Notes under the pieces: model-generated
What the model saw: the letters and a program-made list of their open reading frames with translations, nothing else
Databases searched by the model: none
What the model was told of the DNA's origin: nothing
Made by a program: the position numbers and the translations under genes
Assembly: GCF_002262885.1 (NCBI RefSeq)
Contig: NZ_NKYF01000017.1
Location: 62,001 to 126,000, forward strand
From: Pseudonocardia sp. MH-G8
Lineage (GTDB): Bacteria > Actinomycetota > Actinomycetes > Mycobacteriales > Pseudonocardiaceae
DNA length: 64,000 nucleotides
Direction: 5' to 3'
Shown here: one piece after another, positions 50,305 through 60,475 of the stretch
Layout: each line of letters begins with the position of its first letter
Position numbering within the stretch: position 1 is the stretch's first letter

Positions 50305-51630
50305 ATGACCGGCACCCCCGCCGCAGCCTCGCCCGACCAAGGAGCAACGCGGCGGCGGGTGCTGATCTCCTCCACCATCGGCTCGACGATCGAGTGGTAC
50401 GACTTCTACCTCTACTCCACCGCGGCCGCGCTCGTACTCGGGCCGCTGTTCCTGCCCGCGAGTTCCCCGACCTCGTCGACGCTGGCCGCGTTCGGCACCT
50501 ACGCCGCCGGGTTCGTCGCCCGCCCGATCGGCGGACTCGTCGCCGGGCACTTCGGCGACCGGATCGGCCGCAAGACCCTGCTCGTGGCCACCGTCGTGCT
50601 CATGGGGGCAGCAACGGTCGGGATCGGGCTGCTGCCCACCTACGCCCAGATCGGGATCTGGGCACCGATCCTGCTGATCACGCTGCGGATCCTGCAAGGC
50701 CTCGCGGTCGGCGGTGAGTGGGGCGGCGCGGTCCTGCTCGCCGTGGAACACGCCCCACCCGGGCGGCAGGCGTTTTTCGGTAGCTGGCCACAGATGGGCT
50801 TCCCCGCCGGCCTGTTCCTCGGCACCGTGGCGTTCAGCGCCGCTGCGACCCTGCCCGATGAGCAGTTCTATGCCTGGGGCTGGCGGCTACCGTTCCTCGT
50901 CTCGGTGCTGCTGGTCGGCCTCGGCCTGTTCATCCGGCTCCGCCTCGACGACGGGCCGGCCTTCGCCCATGCCCGGTCCCGTGGGCAGCTCCTCGAAAAT
51001 CCTCTGCTGGCTGCGCTGCGGCGCTACCCCCGGCGGATCGTCGCGGGCAGCGCCGCAGCGCTCGGGCACGGCACGATCGTCACCCTGTTCACGGTCTGGC
51101 TGCTCAGCGTCGCGTCCGGCCCTACCGGGGAGCACCGCAGCACCGCGTTGCTCGCCCTGATGATCGCCGCCGCCGGACAGTGCCTGAGCACCCCGGCGTT
51201 CGGGACGCTGTGTGACCGCATCGGCTATCGCTCGGTCATGCTCGCCGGTCTCGCCGCAGCCGCGATCGCGCTGATACCCGGCCTGCTGTGGGTACCCGGC
51301 GGCAGCCTGGCCGCCGCCGTGGTGACCTTCCTGCTGGCCATGACCGTCGGACACGGCGCCGTCTATGCCGGGATCGCCGGGCTGCTGGCCACCAGTTTCC
51401 CCACCGAGGTCCGGTTCTCCGCGGTCTCGACCACCTACCAGCTCGGCAGCACCGTCTCCAGCTTCGTTCCGCTGGTCGCTGCCGCGCTGGCCACGACCAC
51501 CGGTGGCTTCGGCGTCATCGCCGCGATCGCGCTGTTCGTCGCGGCCGCGGCGGCCGCCGCGATCGTGGTCCTCGCCCGATCGGTACACAGCACGCAACCG
51601 GCGCCGACCGGAGCCGACATGGACACGTGA
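50305..51630 (+). CDS. MFS transporter, MHS type, transposon cargo
   Basis: 441 residues, about 12 membrane helices. SSTIGSTIEWYDFYLYST and GHFGDRIGRKTLL are MHS hallmarks, as in the transporter at 11506. ATG 50305 follows CAGGAGGACC. It is 24 bases downstream of the phosphoesterase and probably imports the substrate of the MetE-like enzyme, perhaps a small organic acid, betaine or sulfonium/phosphonate compound. The substrate cannot be read from the sequence. Confidence 0.87.
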   Translation: MTGTPAAASPDQGATRRRVLISSTIGSTIEWYDFYLYSTAAALVLGPLFLPASSPTSSTLAAFGTYAAGFVARPIGGLVAGHFGDRIGRKTLLVATVVLMGAATVGIGLLPTYAQIGIWAPILLITLRILQGLAVGGEWGGAVLLAVEHAPPGRQAFFGSWPQMGFPAGLFLGTVAFSAAATLPDEQFYAWGWRLPFLVSVLLVGLGLFIRLRLDDGPAFAHARSRGQLLENPLLAALRRYPRRIVAGSAAALGHGTIVTLFTVWLLSVASGPTGEHRSTALLALMIAAAGQCLSTPAFGTLCDRIGYRSVMLAGLAAAAIALIPGLLWVPGGSLAAAVVTFLLAMTVGHGAVYAGIAGLLATSFPTEVRFSAVSTTYQLGSTVSSFVPLVAAALATTTGGFGVIAAIALFVAAAAAAAIVVLARSVHSTQPAPTGADMDT

Positions 51631-51682
51631 CCGCGCGGGTTCCTATGACGTCCCGCGACCGGATCGCGGCGGCCCCGGCGAT

Positions 51683-52495
51683 CTATCCGGCGACGATGCC
51701 TCGGCAGTAGATGACGCCCAGCTCGACGTGGTCGATGTTCTGCTCCCGGATCCAGGCCATGTTCTGCTCCTGCACCCGTTCCGCCGCCGAGGGCTCCAGC
51801 TCCATGATCAGGCGCCGGATCCCGGTACCGGTCGCGATCCGCCACCAGTCCTGCGGCGTCTGCAGGGGCAGCGCACTGACCTCGTGCACGACCTCGACCT
51901 GCTCGAGGCCAGCGGCTTCGAGATGTGCGCGCATCACCTCGGCGTCCTCGGTGCGATGCCACGGCACGTCGACGTCGAGCCCCGGGTGCTCGGCGAGAGC
52001 GGCCTCGATGAACTGCCCGTAGAGCGGGGAGAAGAACTTCGGGCCGAGCGAGGTCACCGCGACCTGCCCGCCCGGACGTACTGCGTCGCGCATCGCCGCG
52101 ATGCTCGCCCGGACATCGCTGGCGAAGAAGATCCCGAACACGCACGTCGCCGCGTCGAACCGATCGGCGCCGACGTCGAGAGCGTCCATGCTGCCCACCA
52201 CGAACTCGGCCTGCGATGCACCGGTCTCGGCTGCATGCCCACGCGCCAGCGCGATCATCTCTTCGGCGATGTCGACCCCGAGCACCGTGCCCTGCGCGCC
52301 CACTTGCTGCGCGGCGGCCAGCGCAGCGGGGCCAGGCCCACACGCGACGTCCAGAACCGACTGGCCTGCGCTCAGCCCCAAGCGCTGCACCGTCTCAGTG
52401 GCCGCGTAGCTCCAGAAGTCCACCGAAGTCGTGTCGTAGTCCACGGCCGCGGTGTTGTAGGTCATCCGCGGGTTGTAGATCTCAAGACTGGTCAT
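51683..52495 (-). CDS. SAM-dependent methyltransferase 1 (UbiE/class I type)
   Basis: 270 residues. Motif I VLDVACGPGPAALAA, motif II region FDAATCVFGIFFASDVR, and VRPGGQVAVTSLGP mark a UbiE-like class I methyltransferase. The C-terminal third (after about 185) carries a substrate-specific region of unknown type. It overlaps the end of the upstream methyltransferase gene by 14 bases, so both are in one transcript on the minus strand, convergent with the transporter. Substrate unknown. Confidence 0.85.
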   Translation of the reverse strand: MTSLEIYNPRMTYNTAAVDYDTTSVDFWSYAATETVQRLGLSAGQSVLDVACGPGPAALAAAQQVGAQGTVLGVDIAEEMIALARGHAAETGASQAEFVVGSMDALDVGADRFDAATCVFGIFFASDVRASIAAMRDAVRPGGQVAVTSLGPKFFSPLYGQFIEAALAEHPGLDVDVPWHRTEDAEVMRAHLEAAGLEQVEVVHEVSALPLQTPQDWWRIATGTGIRRLIMELEPSAAERVQEQNMAWIREQNIDHVELGVIYCRGIVAG

Positions 52496-53171
52496 CAGAA
52501 CTCCTCACAACGTCCCACACCACGAAACCGAAGCCGTCCTCGGCGCCGATCTTGGTTCCCGCCCCCTCGAAGCCGAGCGGCCTGATGCGCTCGATCAGCT
52601 CCTCGGGCTCCCAGTACTTCTTCACCACGTCGTACTGGCGGCCATCTCTGAGGCGACGCCGCGTCAACGGGATTGATTCGCGTTCGTGAATATGTTCCTC
52701 GATGCGCTGCTCCTCGGGGGCGACATCGATGATGATCACATGGCCACGCGGCGCTAAAGCGCCGTCGACAGCACTCCAGAATCGATCGAATCGATCCTCG
52801 GGGACGTGTGCGAGCCAGTGCGCGAAGAAGACCGCGTCCCACTCTGTCGGCGGATTCCAGTTGAACAGGTCTGCGTGCACGGTGTTGACGTTGCTCAGGC
52901 CGCGATGGGCGATCTGCTCCAGCATCGGCTTCGACCCGTCGAGGGCCGTCACCGTGCTCGCACGGCTGGCCAGCTGCGCTGTCCAGTAGCCTGTCCCGCA
53001 AGCCATGTCGAGCACGTGACCATCGAGTGGTAGCTCCGACAGGAGCTTGCTGATCTCCCCTTCGACGGGGCGCATGTAGCGAGTGATCCACCGCTGCCAA
53101 TCCGCTGCCCGCCCGTCGTAATACTCTTGCTGCCGCAATAAAAGATCGGTGGTGTCCAATACGTCTCCCAT
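52482..53171 (-). CDS. SAM-dependent methyltransferase 2
   Basis: 229 residues. Motif I VLDMACGTGYWTAQLA, then AVFFAHWLAHVPEDRFDRFW and LAPRGHVIIIDVAP are class I methyltransferase features. Base composition is visibly lower in GC than its neighbours, with AT-rich codons such as those around 52640-52760, suggesting a separate origin from the rest of the cargo. Translated upstream of and overlapping methyltransferase 1. Substrate unknown. Confidence 0.83.
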   Translation of the reverse strand: MGDVLDTTDLLLRQQEYYDGRAADWQRWITRYMRPVEGEISKLLSELPLDGHVLDMACGTGYWTAQLASRASTVTALDGSKPMLEQIAHRGLSNVNTVHADLFNWNPPTEWDAVFFAHWLAHVPEDRFDRFWSAVDGALAPRGHVIIIDVAPEEQRIEEHIHERESIPLTRRRLRDGRQYDVVKKYWEPEELIERIRPLGFEGAGTKIGAEDGFGFVVWDVVRSSDDQS

Positions 53172-53729
53172 CGTGCTGAGTGGATCGGAGAACAGGCCCC
53201 AGTGATCGACCGGCTGACGCGGTCGGCGCCTCGAAGTTATAGACTGTCCACCTAGAATTTGCCCTCAGTCAACCTAGTCGCCCGTTTCGGGCAACGACCG
53301 CAGTAGTCGATCTTTCTTCTCTCTTATTGCTTCGCTCGAATGGACCTTGCGCCCGCGGGCTGGAGATCGTTTCCGGCTACAGAGAGTGCGAACACCAATG
53401 ATCAGCAGATCGGCCACGCACCTCACCCTTGCGGGATTGCCCACAATTCAATTGCGCACGTCCGAACGCGACATGCGCAGGAAAGCTGCGCAACTGGCCT
53501 GAGACGTCTGCAGCCAGGCGCACGCCAAGATCGCGTTCCAGCCCATGCGCGATGCCCCTCGTCTGCGCGCTCCCGACTCCGTCCTTGAGTGCGCCCTGGC
53601 CGCCTGCTGCGGCATCGCCGTGGCCGGCCCCTGATCTGAGGCGTCGTGCTCGACGAGCACCGCCCGACAGCTTCTACCTCGCCGGTGCGCTGATCGGCGT
53701 CACCGTGGTTATGTACTTGAGGCCATCAG
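53172..53729. other. lower-GC intergenic stretch of the transposon
   Basis: No convincing gene in about 560 bases. Base composition is clearly more AT-rich than the flanks (for example 53300-53345). A frame at about 53507-53630 encodes a 40-codon stretch with plausible protein character (AHAKIAFQPMRDAP) but no start, suggesting decayed coding DNA. Confidence 0.4.
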
Positions 53730-53835
53730 TCCCGGAAACGATCGTTACCGAGACTCATTCAGCGCCCGACCGGACACCCAGCTAAGATCCAGCCTGCAAC
53801 TCGGTACCGAAATCAACATCTCGGAACTGGCCCGA
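53730..53835. other. candidate res (resolution) site
   Basis: Immediately upstream of the resolvase. A 24-bp imperfect inverted repeat (53730-53753) has half-sites TCCCGGAAAC and GTTACCGAGA around the perfect core AACGATCGTT (53737-53746). Related sequences recur at 53799-53810 (CTCGGTACCGA) and 53820-53828 (CTCGGAACT), as expected for multiple resolvase dimer sites. Confidence 0.45.
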
Positions 53836-53858
53836 TCAGGGTTAAGGGGACTCGTGTC

Positions 53859-54797
53859 GTGACGCGCTACGGGTACGCGCGGGTCTCCACCCGCGAGCAG
53901 AACACCGACCACCAGACCGACGCCCTGGTCGCCGCCGGCGTCCCGCCCGAGAACCTGTTCGTCGAAAAGGTCTCCGGCAAGCTCGCCTCCCGACCGAAAC
54001 TCGACACCCTGCTCGGCCTCCTGGTCCCCGGCGACGAGGTGGTGGTCACCCGGCTCAAGCGCATCGGGCGCTCCCAGCAGCACCTGCTCGACCTCGTGCG
54101 CCGCTTCGGCGACGGACAGGTCGACTTCGTGGTGCTCGAACAGGGCATCGACACCTCCACCCCCGGGGGGCGGCTGGTGTTCCACTTCCTGGCCGCCCTG
54201 GCCGAGTACGACCGCGAGATGATCGTCGACGGCACCCTCGACGGCCTCGCCGCCGCGCGGGCCCGCGGCCGGGTCGGCGGACGGCCCGCGGCGCTCTCGG
54301 CACGTCAGCTCGACACCGCCCAGCAGATGTATGACACCGGCCAGCACACCGTCGACCAGATCGCCGACACCTTCCGGGTCGGGCGCAGCACCCTCTACCG
54401 GGCGCTGCACGCCCACGGCGACGGCCGCGACTGCGCCCTGATCATCTACCGCAATAGCCGCCCGAAAGTCGACCACACACAGCGGCGCTACGGCGAGACC
54501 GGCGCCGGCGAGAAGTTCCAGCTCGAGGCCGACCGCAAGTGGTTCCCCATCGCCCCGGCCCGCCGGACCCGGCTCCGCGCGATGGTCTACGTCGTCGACG
54601 GCGTCGTGGCCCGCGTCCGCGCCGTCACCGGCGAGCCCTCCGCGTGGAGCGACGACGACCGTGGCTACGCCGATGTCCCGGTCGGCCCGCCCCTGACCGA
54701 CCTACAGATCGCCAGGCAGCTACCCACCCTGGGCATCGCCCTCGGCGACCCGCGCCCGCACCAGCGCGGCAAGATCCGCGAGTACCTGACGCTGTAG
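53859..54797 (+). CDS. tnpR: serine recombinase (resolvase) with C-terminal extension
   Basis: 312 residues. Resolvase catalytic domain 1-135 with YARVSTREQ (catalytic Ser10, Arg8) and RLKRIGRSQQHLLDLV; linker helix; HTH at about 160-185 (TVDQIADTFRVGRSTLYRAL). Typical Tn3 resolvases end there at about 185-200; this one adds about 120 residues (190-312) with FQLEADRKWFPIAPARRTRL and RAMVYVVDGVVARVRAV, a domain I do not recognise. It resolves cointegrates at res. GTG 53859 is behind AAGGGGAC. Confidence 0.9.
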   Translation: MTRYGYARVSTREQNTDHQTDALVAAGVPPENLFVEKVSGKLASRPKLDTLLGLLVPGDEVVVTRLKRIGRSQQHLLDLVRRFGDGQVDFVVLEQGIDTSTPGGRLVFHFLAALAEYDREMIVDGTLDGLAAARARGRVGGRPAALSARQLDTAQQMYDTGQHTVDQIADTFRVGRSTLYRALHAHGDGRDCALIIYRNSRPKVDHTQRRYGETGAGEKFQLEADRKWFPIAPARRTRLRAMVYVVDGVVARVRAVTGEPSAWSDDDRGYADVPVGPPLTDLQIARQLPTLGIALGDPRPHQRGKIREYLTL

Positions 54798-54832
54798 CCC
54801 ATCAGCCCAAGGCGACGAGCCGAGGTCGCGAC

Positions 54833-54871
54833 CTACTTCGCCCCTGGTGACACGTTCCTTAACGGCACCCC
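54833..54871 (-). repeat. right terminal inverted repeat of the transposon
   Basis: The reverse complement begins GGGGTGCCGTTAAGGAACG and ends GGGGCGAAGTAG, matching the left repeat except three positions. The next five bases (54872-54876) are the GACCT target duplication. Confidence 0.93.
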
Positions 54872-55297
54872 GACCTGCACCACCCAGTTCAGCTGTGGGT
54901 CCCCCAGCCCGTCGACGGCGGGCACCGCGGTGACGCGGAACGGCCCGATGTCCCGGGAGGACCAGGCGTCCACCACCTCGGTAGCCAGTCGGTGCAGGGT
55001 CAGCTCGCGTTCGGCCGGCAGCGCCGCCACGTTGTCCACGTCGTCGCCGTGACCGGGCGCCGGTCGCAGCACCGGCGCCCCCGGCGCCAGCACGTCCGCG
55101 AGCGCGGACGCATCGGTGTGGTCCCGGTGCAGGTGAGTGACCAGTGCGGCGGTGACCGTCGCGCTCGGCACCTCCAGCCCCACGCCGGACTTCCACCCCG
55201 TGAACAGCGGTGAGAGGTCCCGCACGTAGTCGATGACCAGCAGCTCACCGCCGGCCTCGATCTCCAGTCCTGCCCAGCCCAGTCGTCGCACCCGCAT
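54872..55297 (-). pseudogene. metallo-beta-lactamase-fold gene, N-terminal part (interrupted)
   Basis: The minus-strand start is ATG 55297 behind GAGGAG. The frame MRVRRLGWAGLEIEAGGELL, then ALVTHLHRDHTDAS (HxHxDH metal site) and PQLNWVVQV is the N-terminal half of an MBL-fold hydrolase, stopped by the transposon. The missing half is at 43200-43561. It diverges from a TetR gene with tandem operators, so the gene was probably TetR-controlled. Confidence 0.9.
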
Positions 55298-55331
55298 CGC
55301 GTTCTCCTCGGTCTCAGTGGTTGCCGCGGAC

Positions 55332-55380
55332 GTTAGCGTACGGCCGTTCGCTAACACAATAGCGAACAGTCGTACGCTAT
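55332..55380. promoter_or_regulatory. two tandem TetR operators
   Basis: Site 1 (55332-55355) is a 24-bp palindrome with arms GTTAGCG and CGCTAAC around ACGGCCGT, with one mismatched base pair. Site 2 (55359-55380) has arms ATAGCG and CGCTAT. They fill the interval between the MBL start and the TetR start. Confidence 0.65.
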
Positions 55381-55389
55381 CTTTGTCAC

Positions 55390-55992
55390 ATGTCGCCACG
55401 ACGTTCAGCCGCCGAAGCGCAGGCCACCAGGGGCCGGATTCTCGGCCGCGCCGCCGAGATCGCCTCCGTGGAAGGGCTCGACGGCATCACCATCGGCCGG
55501 CTCGCCGAGGAGCTGGAGATGAGCAAGTCCGGGGTGCACAAGCACTTCGGCACCAAGGAGACGCTCCAGATCTCCACGTTGGACAAGGCGTTCGTGGACT
55601 TCTGGCACCGGGTGGTCGAGCCCGTACTGGGCGAGCCACCGGGCCTGCGGCGCCTGCGCGCGGTGTGCGACGGATCCGTGGGCTATCTGGAAACCCCGCT
55701 GCTGCCCGGCGGCTGCCTGATGACCGCGGCGCTCACCGAGTACGACGGCCGTCCCGGCCGGGTCCGCGACGCGGTGGCCGAGGTGTGGTCGCACTGGCGT
55801 GGACAACTGCGGTCGGACCTGGCCGCAGCAGTGGAGAACGGCGAACTACCCGCCGGGTTCGACATCGACCAGGCACTGTTCGAGATCGTCGCCGCCGGGC
55901 TGGCGCTGAACGCGGCCATGCAGCTTCAGCACGACAGGGCGGCCGCGGGCTTGGCCCGCCACGCGATCGCACGGGCCTTGCACCAGCCCTGA
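55390..55992 (+). CDS. TetR family transcriptional regulator
   Basis: 200 residues with HTH TIGRLAEELEMSKSGVHKHF then GTKETLQ (about 37-63) and a TetR_C-type domain. ATG 55390 lies ten bases after the second operator. It is divergent from the MBL gene that the transposon has split, so its main target is inactive here. It may still regulate itself or distant genes. The following DUF4037 gene starts 76 bases downstream. Confidence 0.88.
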   Translation: MSPRRSAAEAQATRGRILGRAAEIASVEGLDGITIGRLAEELEMSKSGVHKHFGTKETLQISTLDKAFVDFWHRVVEPVLGEPPGLRRLRAVCDGSVGYLETPLLPGGCLMTAALTEYDGRPGRVRDAVAEVWSHWRGQLRSDLAAAVENGELPAGFDIDQALFEIVAAGLALNAAMQLQHDRAAAGLARHAIARALHQP

Positions 55993-56068
55993 CCGCGTTC
56001 CTGCCGGTCGACCCGTGCCCGTCCGAAATCCCCGCGCGCCACGGGAACCGCACCGGCAGGATGCCGGC

Positions 56069-57136
56069 GTGTTCGTGCCAGGACTCCAGCTCTCCCGCGC
56101 CTTCTACGCCGAGGCCGTCCGGCCGCTGCTCGACGGCGTACCGCACTCGGCCGCGCGCATCGGCAGCGGCTCCGAGGTGCTCGGCTACGACACCCCGCGC
56201 TCGACCGACCACGAGTGGGGCCCCCGGCTGACGCTGCTCCTCTCCCCCGCCGACTCCGGGCGCACCACCGAGCTGGACCGACGGCTCGCCGAGCGCCTCC
56301 CCCGCTCGTTCGCCGGCTGGTCGACGCACTTCGAGACCGTCGAGGGCGACCACATCGGCCGGATGGCCCCGACCGACGGGCCCGTCCGGCACCGGGTCGG
56401 CATCTCGACCCTCGACGCGTGGCTCCCCCACCACCTGGGCCTCGATCCGCGCGCCGGGCTCAGCGCGCTCGACTGGCTCGCCGTCCCGACCCAGGCGCTC
56501 GCCGAGGTCACCGGCGGGGCCGTCTTCCACGACGGCCTCGGAGAGCTCGAGCCGCTGCGGGAGTCGCTGCGCTGGTACCCGCCCGACGTCTGGCGCTACG
56601 TACTCGCCTGCCAGTGGCAGCGGATCTCGCAGGAGGAGGCCTTCGTCGGCCGCTGCGGCGAGGTGGGCGACGAGCTCGGCTCCGCCGTCGTGGCGGCCCG
56701 GCTCGTGCGCGACCTCATGCGCCTGGCCCTGCTGCTGCACCGCCGCTACCCGCCGTACGGCAAGTGGCTGGGCAGCGCGTTCGCCGGCCTGCCCGTGGCC
56801 GGCGCCCTCGACCCCGTCCTGCGCGCCGCGCTGGCCGCGACGGACTGGCGGGAACGCGAGCAGCACCTCGCCACCGCCTACGAGGCGCTGGCCGCCGAAC
56901 AGAACGGCACCGGGCTCGCCGAGCCGCTCGACCCCAGTACCCGCCCCTACTTCGGCAGGCCGTTCCGGGTGCTGATGGCCGCCCGCTTCGCGGACGCCCT
57001 CCTCGCGACGCTCACGGACCCGGCCCTGACCCCCCTCCCCCGCGTCGGCGCGATCGACCAGCACACCGACAACACGGACCTGCTGACCGACCCCCACCGC
57101 CGCCGGGCGGTCACGCGGGCAGCCCACGCCGACTGA
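56069..57136 (+). CDS. DUF4037 domain protein
   Basis: 355 residues from GTG 56069 (GTG 56015 is an in-frame alternative giving 373). Recognisable stretches are VPGLQLSRAFYAEAVRPLLD at the N-terminus, YDTPRSTDHEWGPRLTLLLS (nucleotidyltransferase-like core with Asp-x-Glu), and DVWRYVLACQWQRISQEEAF in the C-terminal DUF4037 domain. Probably a nucleotidyltransferase-fold protein of unknown substrate. Convergent with gcvP. Confidence 0.78.
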   Translation: MFVPGLQLSRAFYAEAVRPLLDGVPHSAARIGSGSEVLGYDTPRSTDHEWGPRLTLLLSPADSGRTTELDRRLAERLPRSFAGWSTHFETVEGDHIGRMAPTDGPVRHRVGISTLDAWLPHHLGLDPRAGLSALDWLAVPTQALAEVTGGAVFHDGLGELEPLRESLRWYPPDVWRYVLACQWQRISQEEAFVGRCGEVGDELGSAVVAARLVRDLMRLALLLHRRYPPYGKWLGSAFAGLPVAGALDPVLRAALAATDWREREQHLATAYEALAAEQNGTGLAEPLDPSTRPYFGRPFRVLMAARFADALLATLTDPALTPLPRVGAIDQHTDNTDLLTDPHRRRAVTRAAHAD

Positions 57137-57205
57137 GCAGCCCTTCGGCGCCGCTGCGTCGTCCCCGTGGCGGGAGTTCGGTGTCCACGAATCGTTGGCG
57201 TTTTG

Positions 57206-57235
57206 GAGGCGTCAATGTTTCGTTGACATCTGAAG
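57206..57235. repeat. dispersed palindromic repeat, copy 2
   Basis: Contains GTCAATGTTTCGTTGAC (57211-57227). It matches 43151-43180 at 26 of 30 positions and, like it, lies between converging genes (DUF4037 and gcvP). Confidence 0.6.
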
Positions 57236-57271
57236 GACGCTGTATCTGCCGGGCACCTCGTGTCTCTTACT

Positions 57272-57310
57272 CGTGGACGGGCGGGCCGGAGGGGGACCCG
57301 CCCGTCCACG
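57272..57310 (-). terminator. gcvP terminator hairpin
   Basis: Perfect 14-bp arms CGTGGACGGGCGGG (57272-57285) and CCCGCCCGTCCACG (57297-57310) with an 11-base loop, ten bases after the gcvP stop. Confidence 0.65.
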
Positions 57311-57319
57311 TGGGGTGCG

Positions 57320-60208
<2,889 letters not shown>

Positions 60209-60277
60209 GGGATCCTCCGGCAGAGCGGGCGGGTCGGGCAGGGTGGAACCGCCCTCCCCCTCTGTCCCCGCCCGGCG

Positions 60278-60445
60278 ACCGGGCGCCTGAGAGATTCACC
60301 CTGTTGCCAGGGCTTTCCCCGTCGGCGGACGGGCTCACCCGTCGCTTTCCAGAGGCGTCTCGCCCGCGCGGTCCTGGGTGCCTGAGAGGTTCCGGGGAGG
60401 AGTTGCTCCTTCGGCGACCGGGCGGGTCCGGTTCTCTCCCGCGCG
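60278..60445 (-). promoter_or_regulatory. tandem glycine riboswitch of gcvP
   Basis: On the minus strand, aptamer 1 (about 60375-60445) shows GGGAGAG, GCCGAAGGAGCAACT and CCTCTCAGGCAC; aptamer 2 (about 60278-60368) shows GCGAGACGCCTCTGG, GCCCTGGCAACAGGG and ATCTCTCAGGCGC. These are the conserved blocks of the gcvT-type glycine riboswitch. A GC-rich hairpin lies between aptamer 2 and the gcvP ribosome-binding site. Confidence 0.88.
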
Positions 60446-60475
60446 GGTTCGGCGACTACCCGCCGATGCTACCGC

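Larger units (their letters stand above)
43562..54871 (+). mobile_element. Tn3-family transposon with metabolic cargo, 11,310 bp
   Basis: Bounded by 39-bp terminal inverted repeats starting GGGG (43562-43600 and 54833-54871, three mismatches) and flanked by direct GACCT repeats (43557-43561, 54872-54876), the 5-bp duplication expected for Tn3. It carries tnpA next to the left end and a serine resolvase next to the right end, so both cointegration and resolution functions look intact. Between them are an RpiR regulator, a MetE-like protein, a YmdB-type phosphoesterase, an MHS transporter and two methyltransferases. It sits inside an MBL-fold gene. Confidence 0.95.

Noticed and set aside
53236..53272. 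TATAAC and TTGACT as a promoter for the methyltransferase pair
   Set aside because: The spacing of 25 bases is too long for a sigma-A promoter.
53429..53785. 118-codon plus-strand frame before the resolvase
   Set aside because: Composition is erratic, no homology pattern, and it runs into the candidate res site.
43570..54867. TTAA target duplication with 26-bp ends, suggesting a TTAA-specific element
   Set aside because: The outer bases continue to match up to GGGG, giving 39-bp ends and a perfect 5-bp GACCT duplication, which agrees with the Tn3 transposase and restores the MBL frame exactly.
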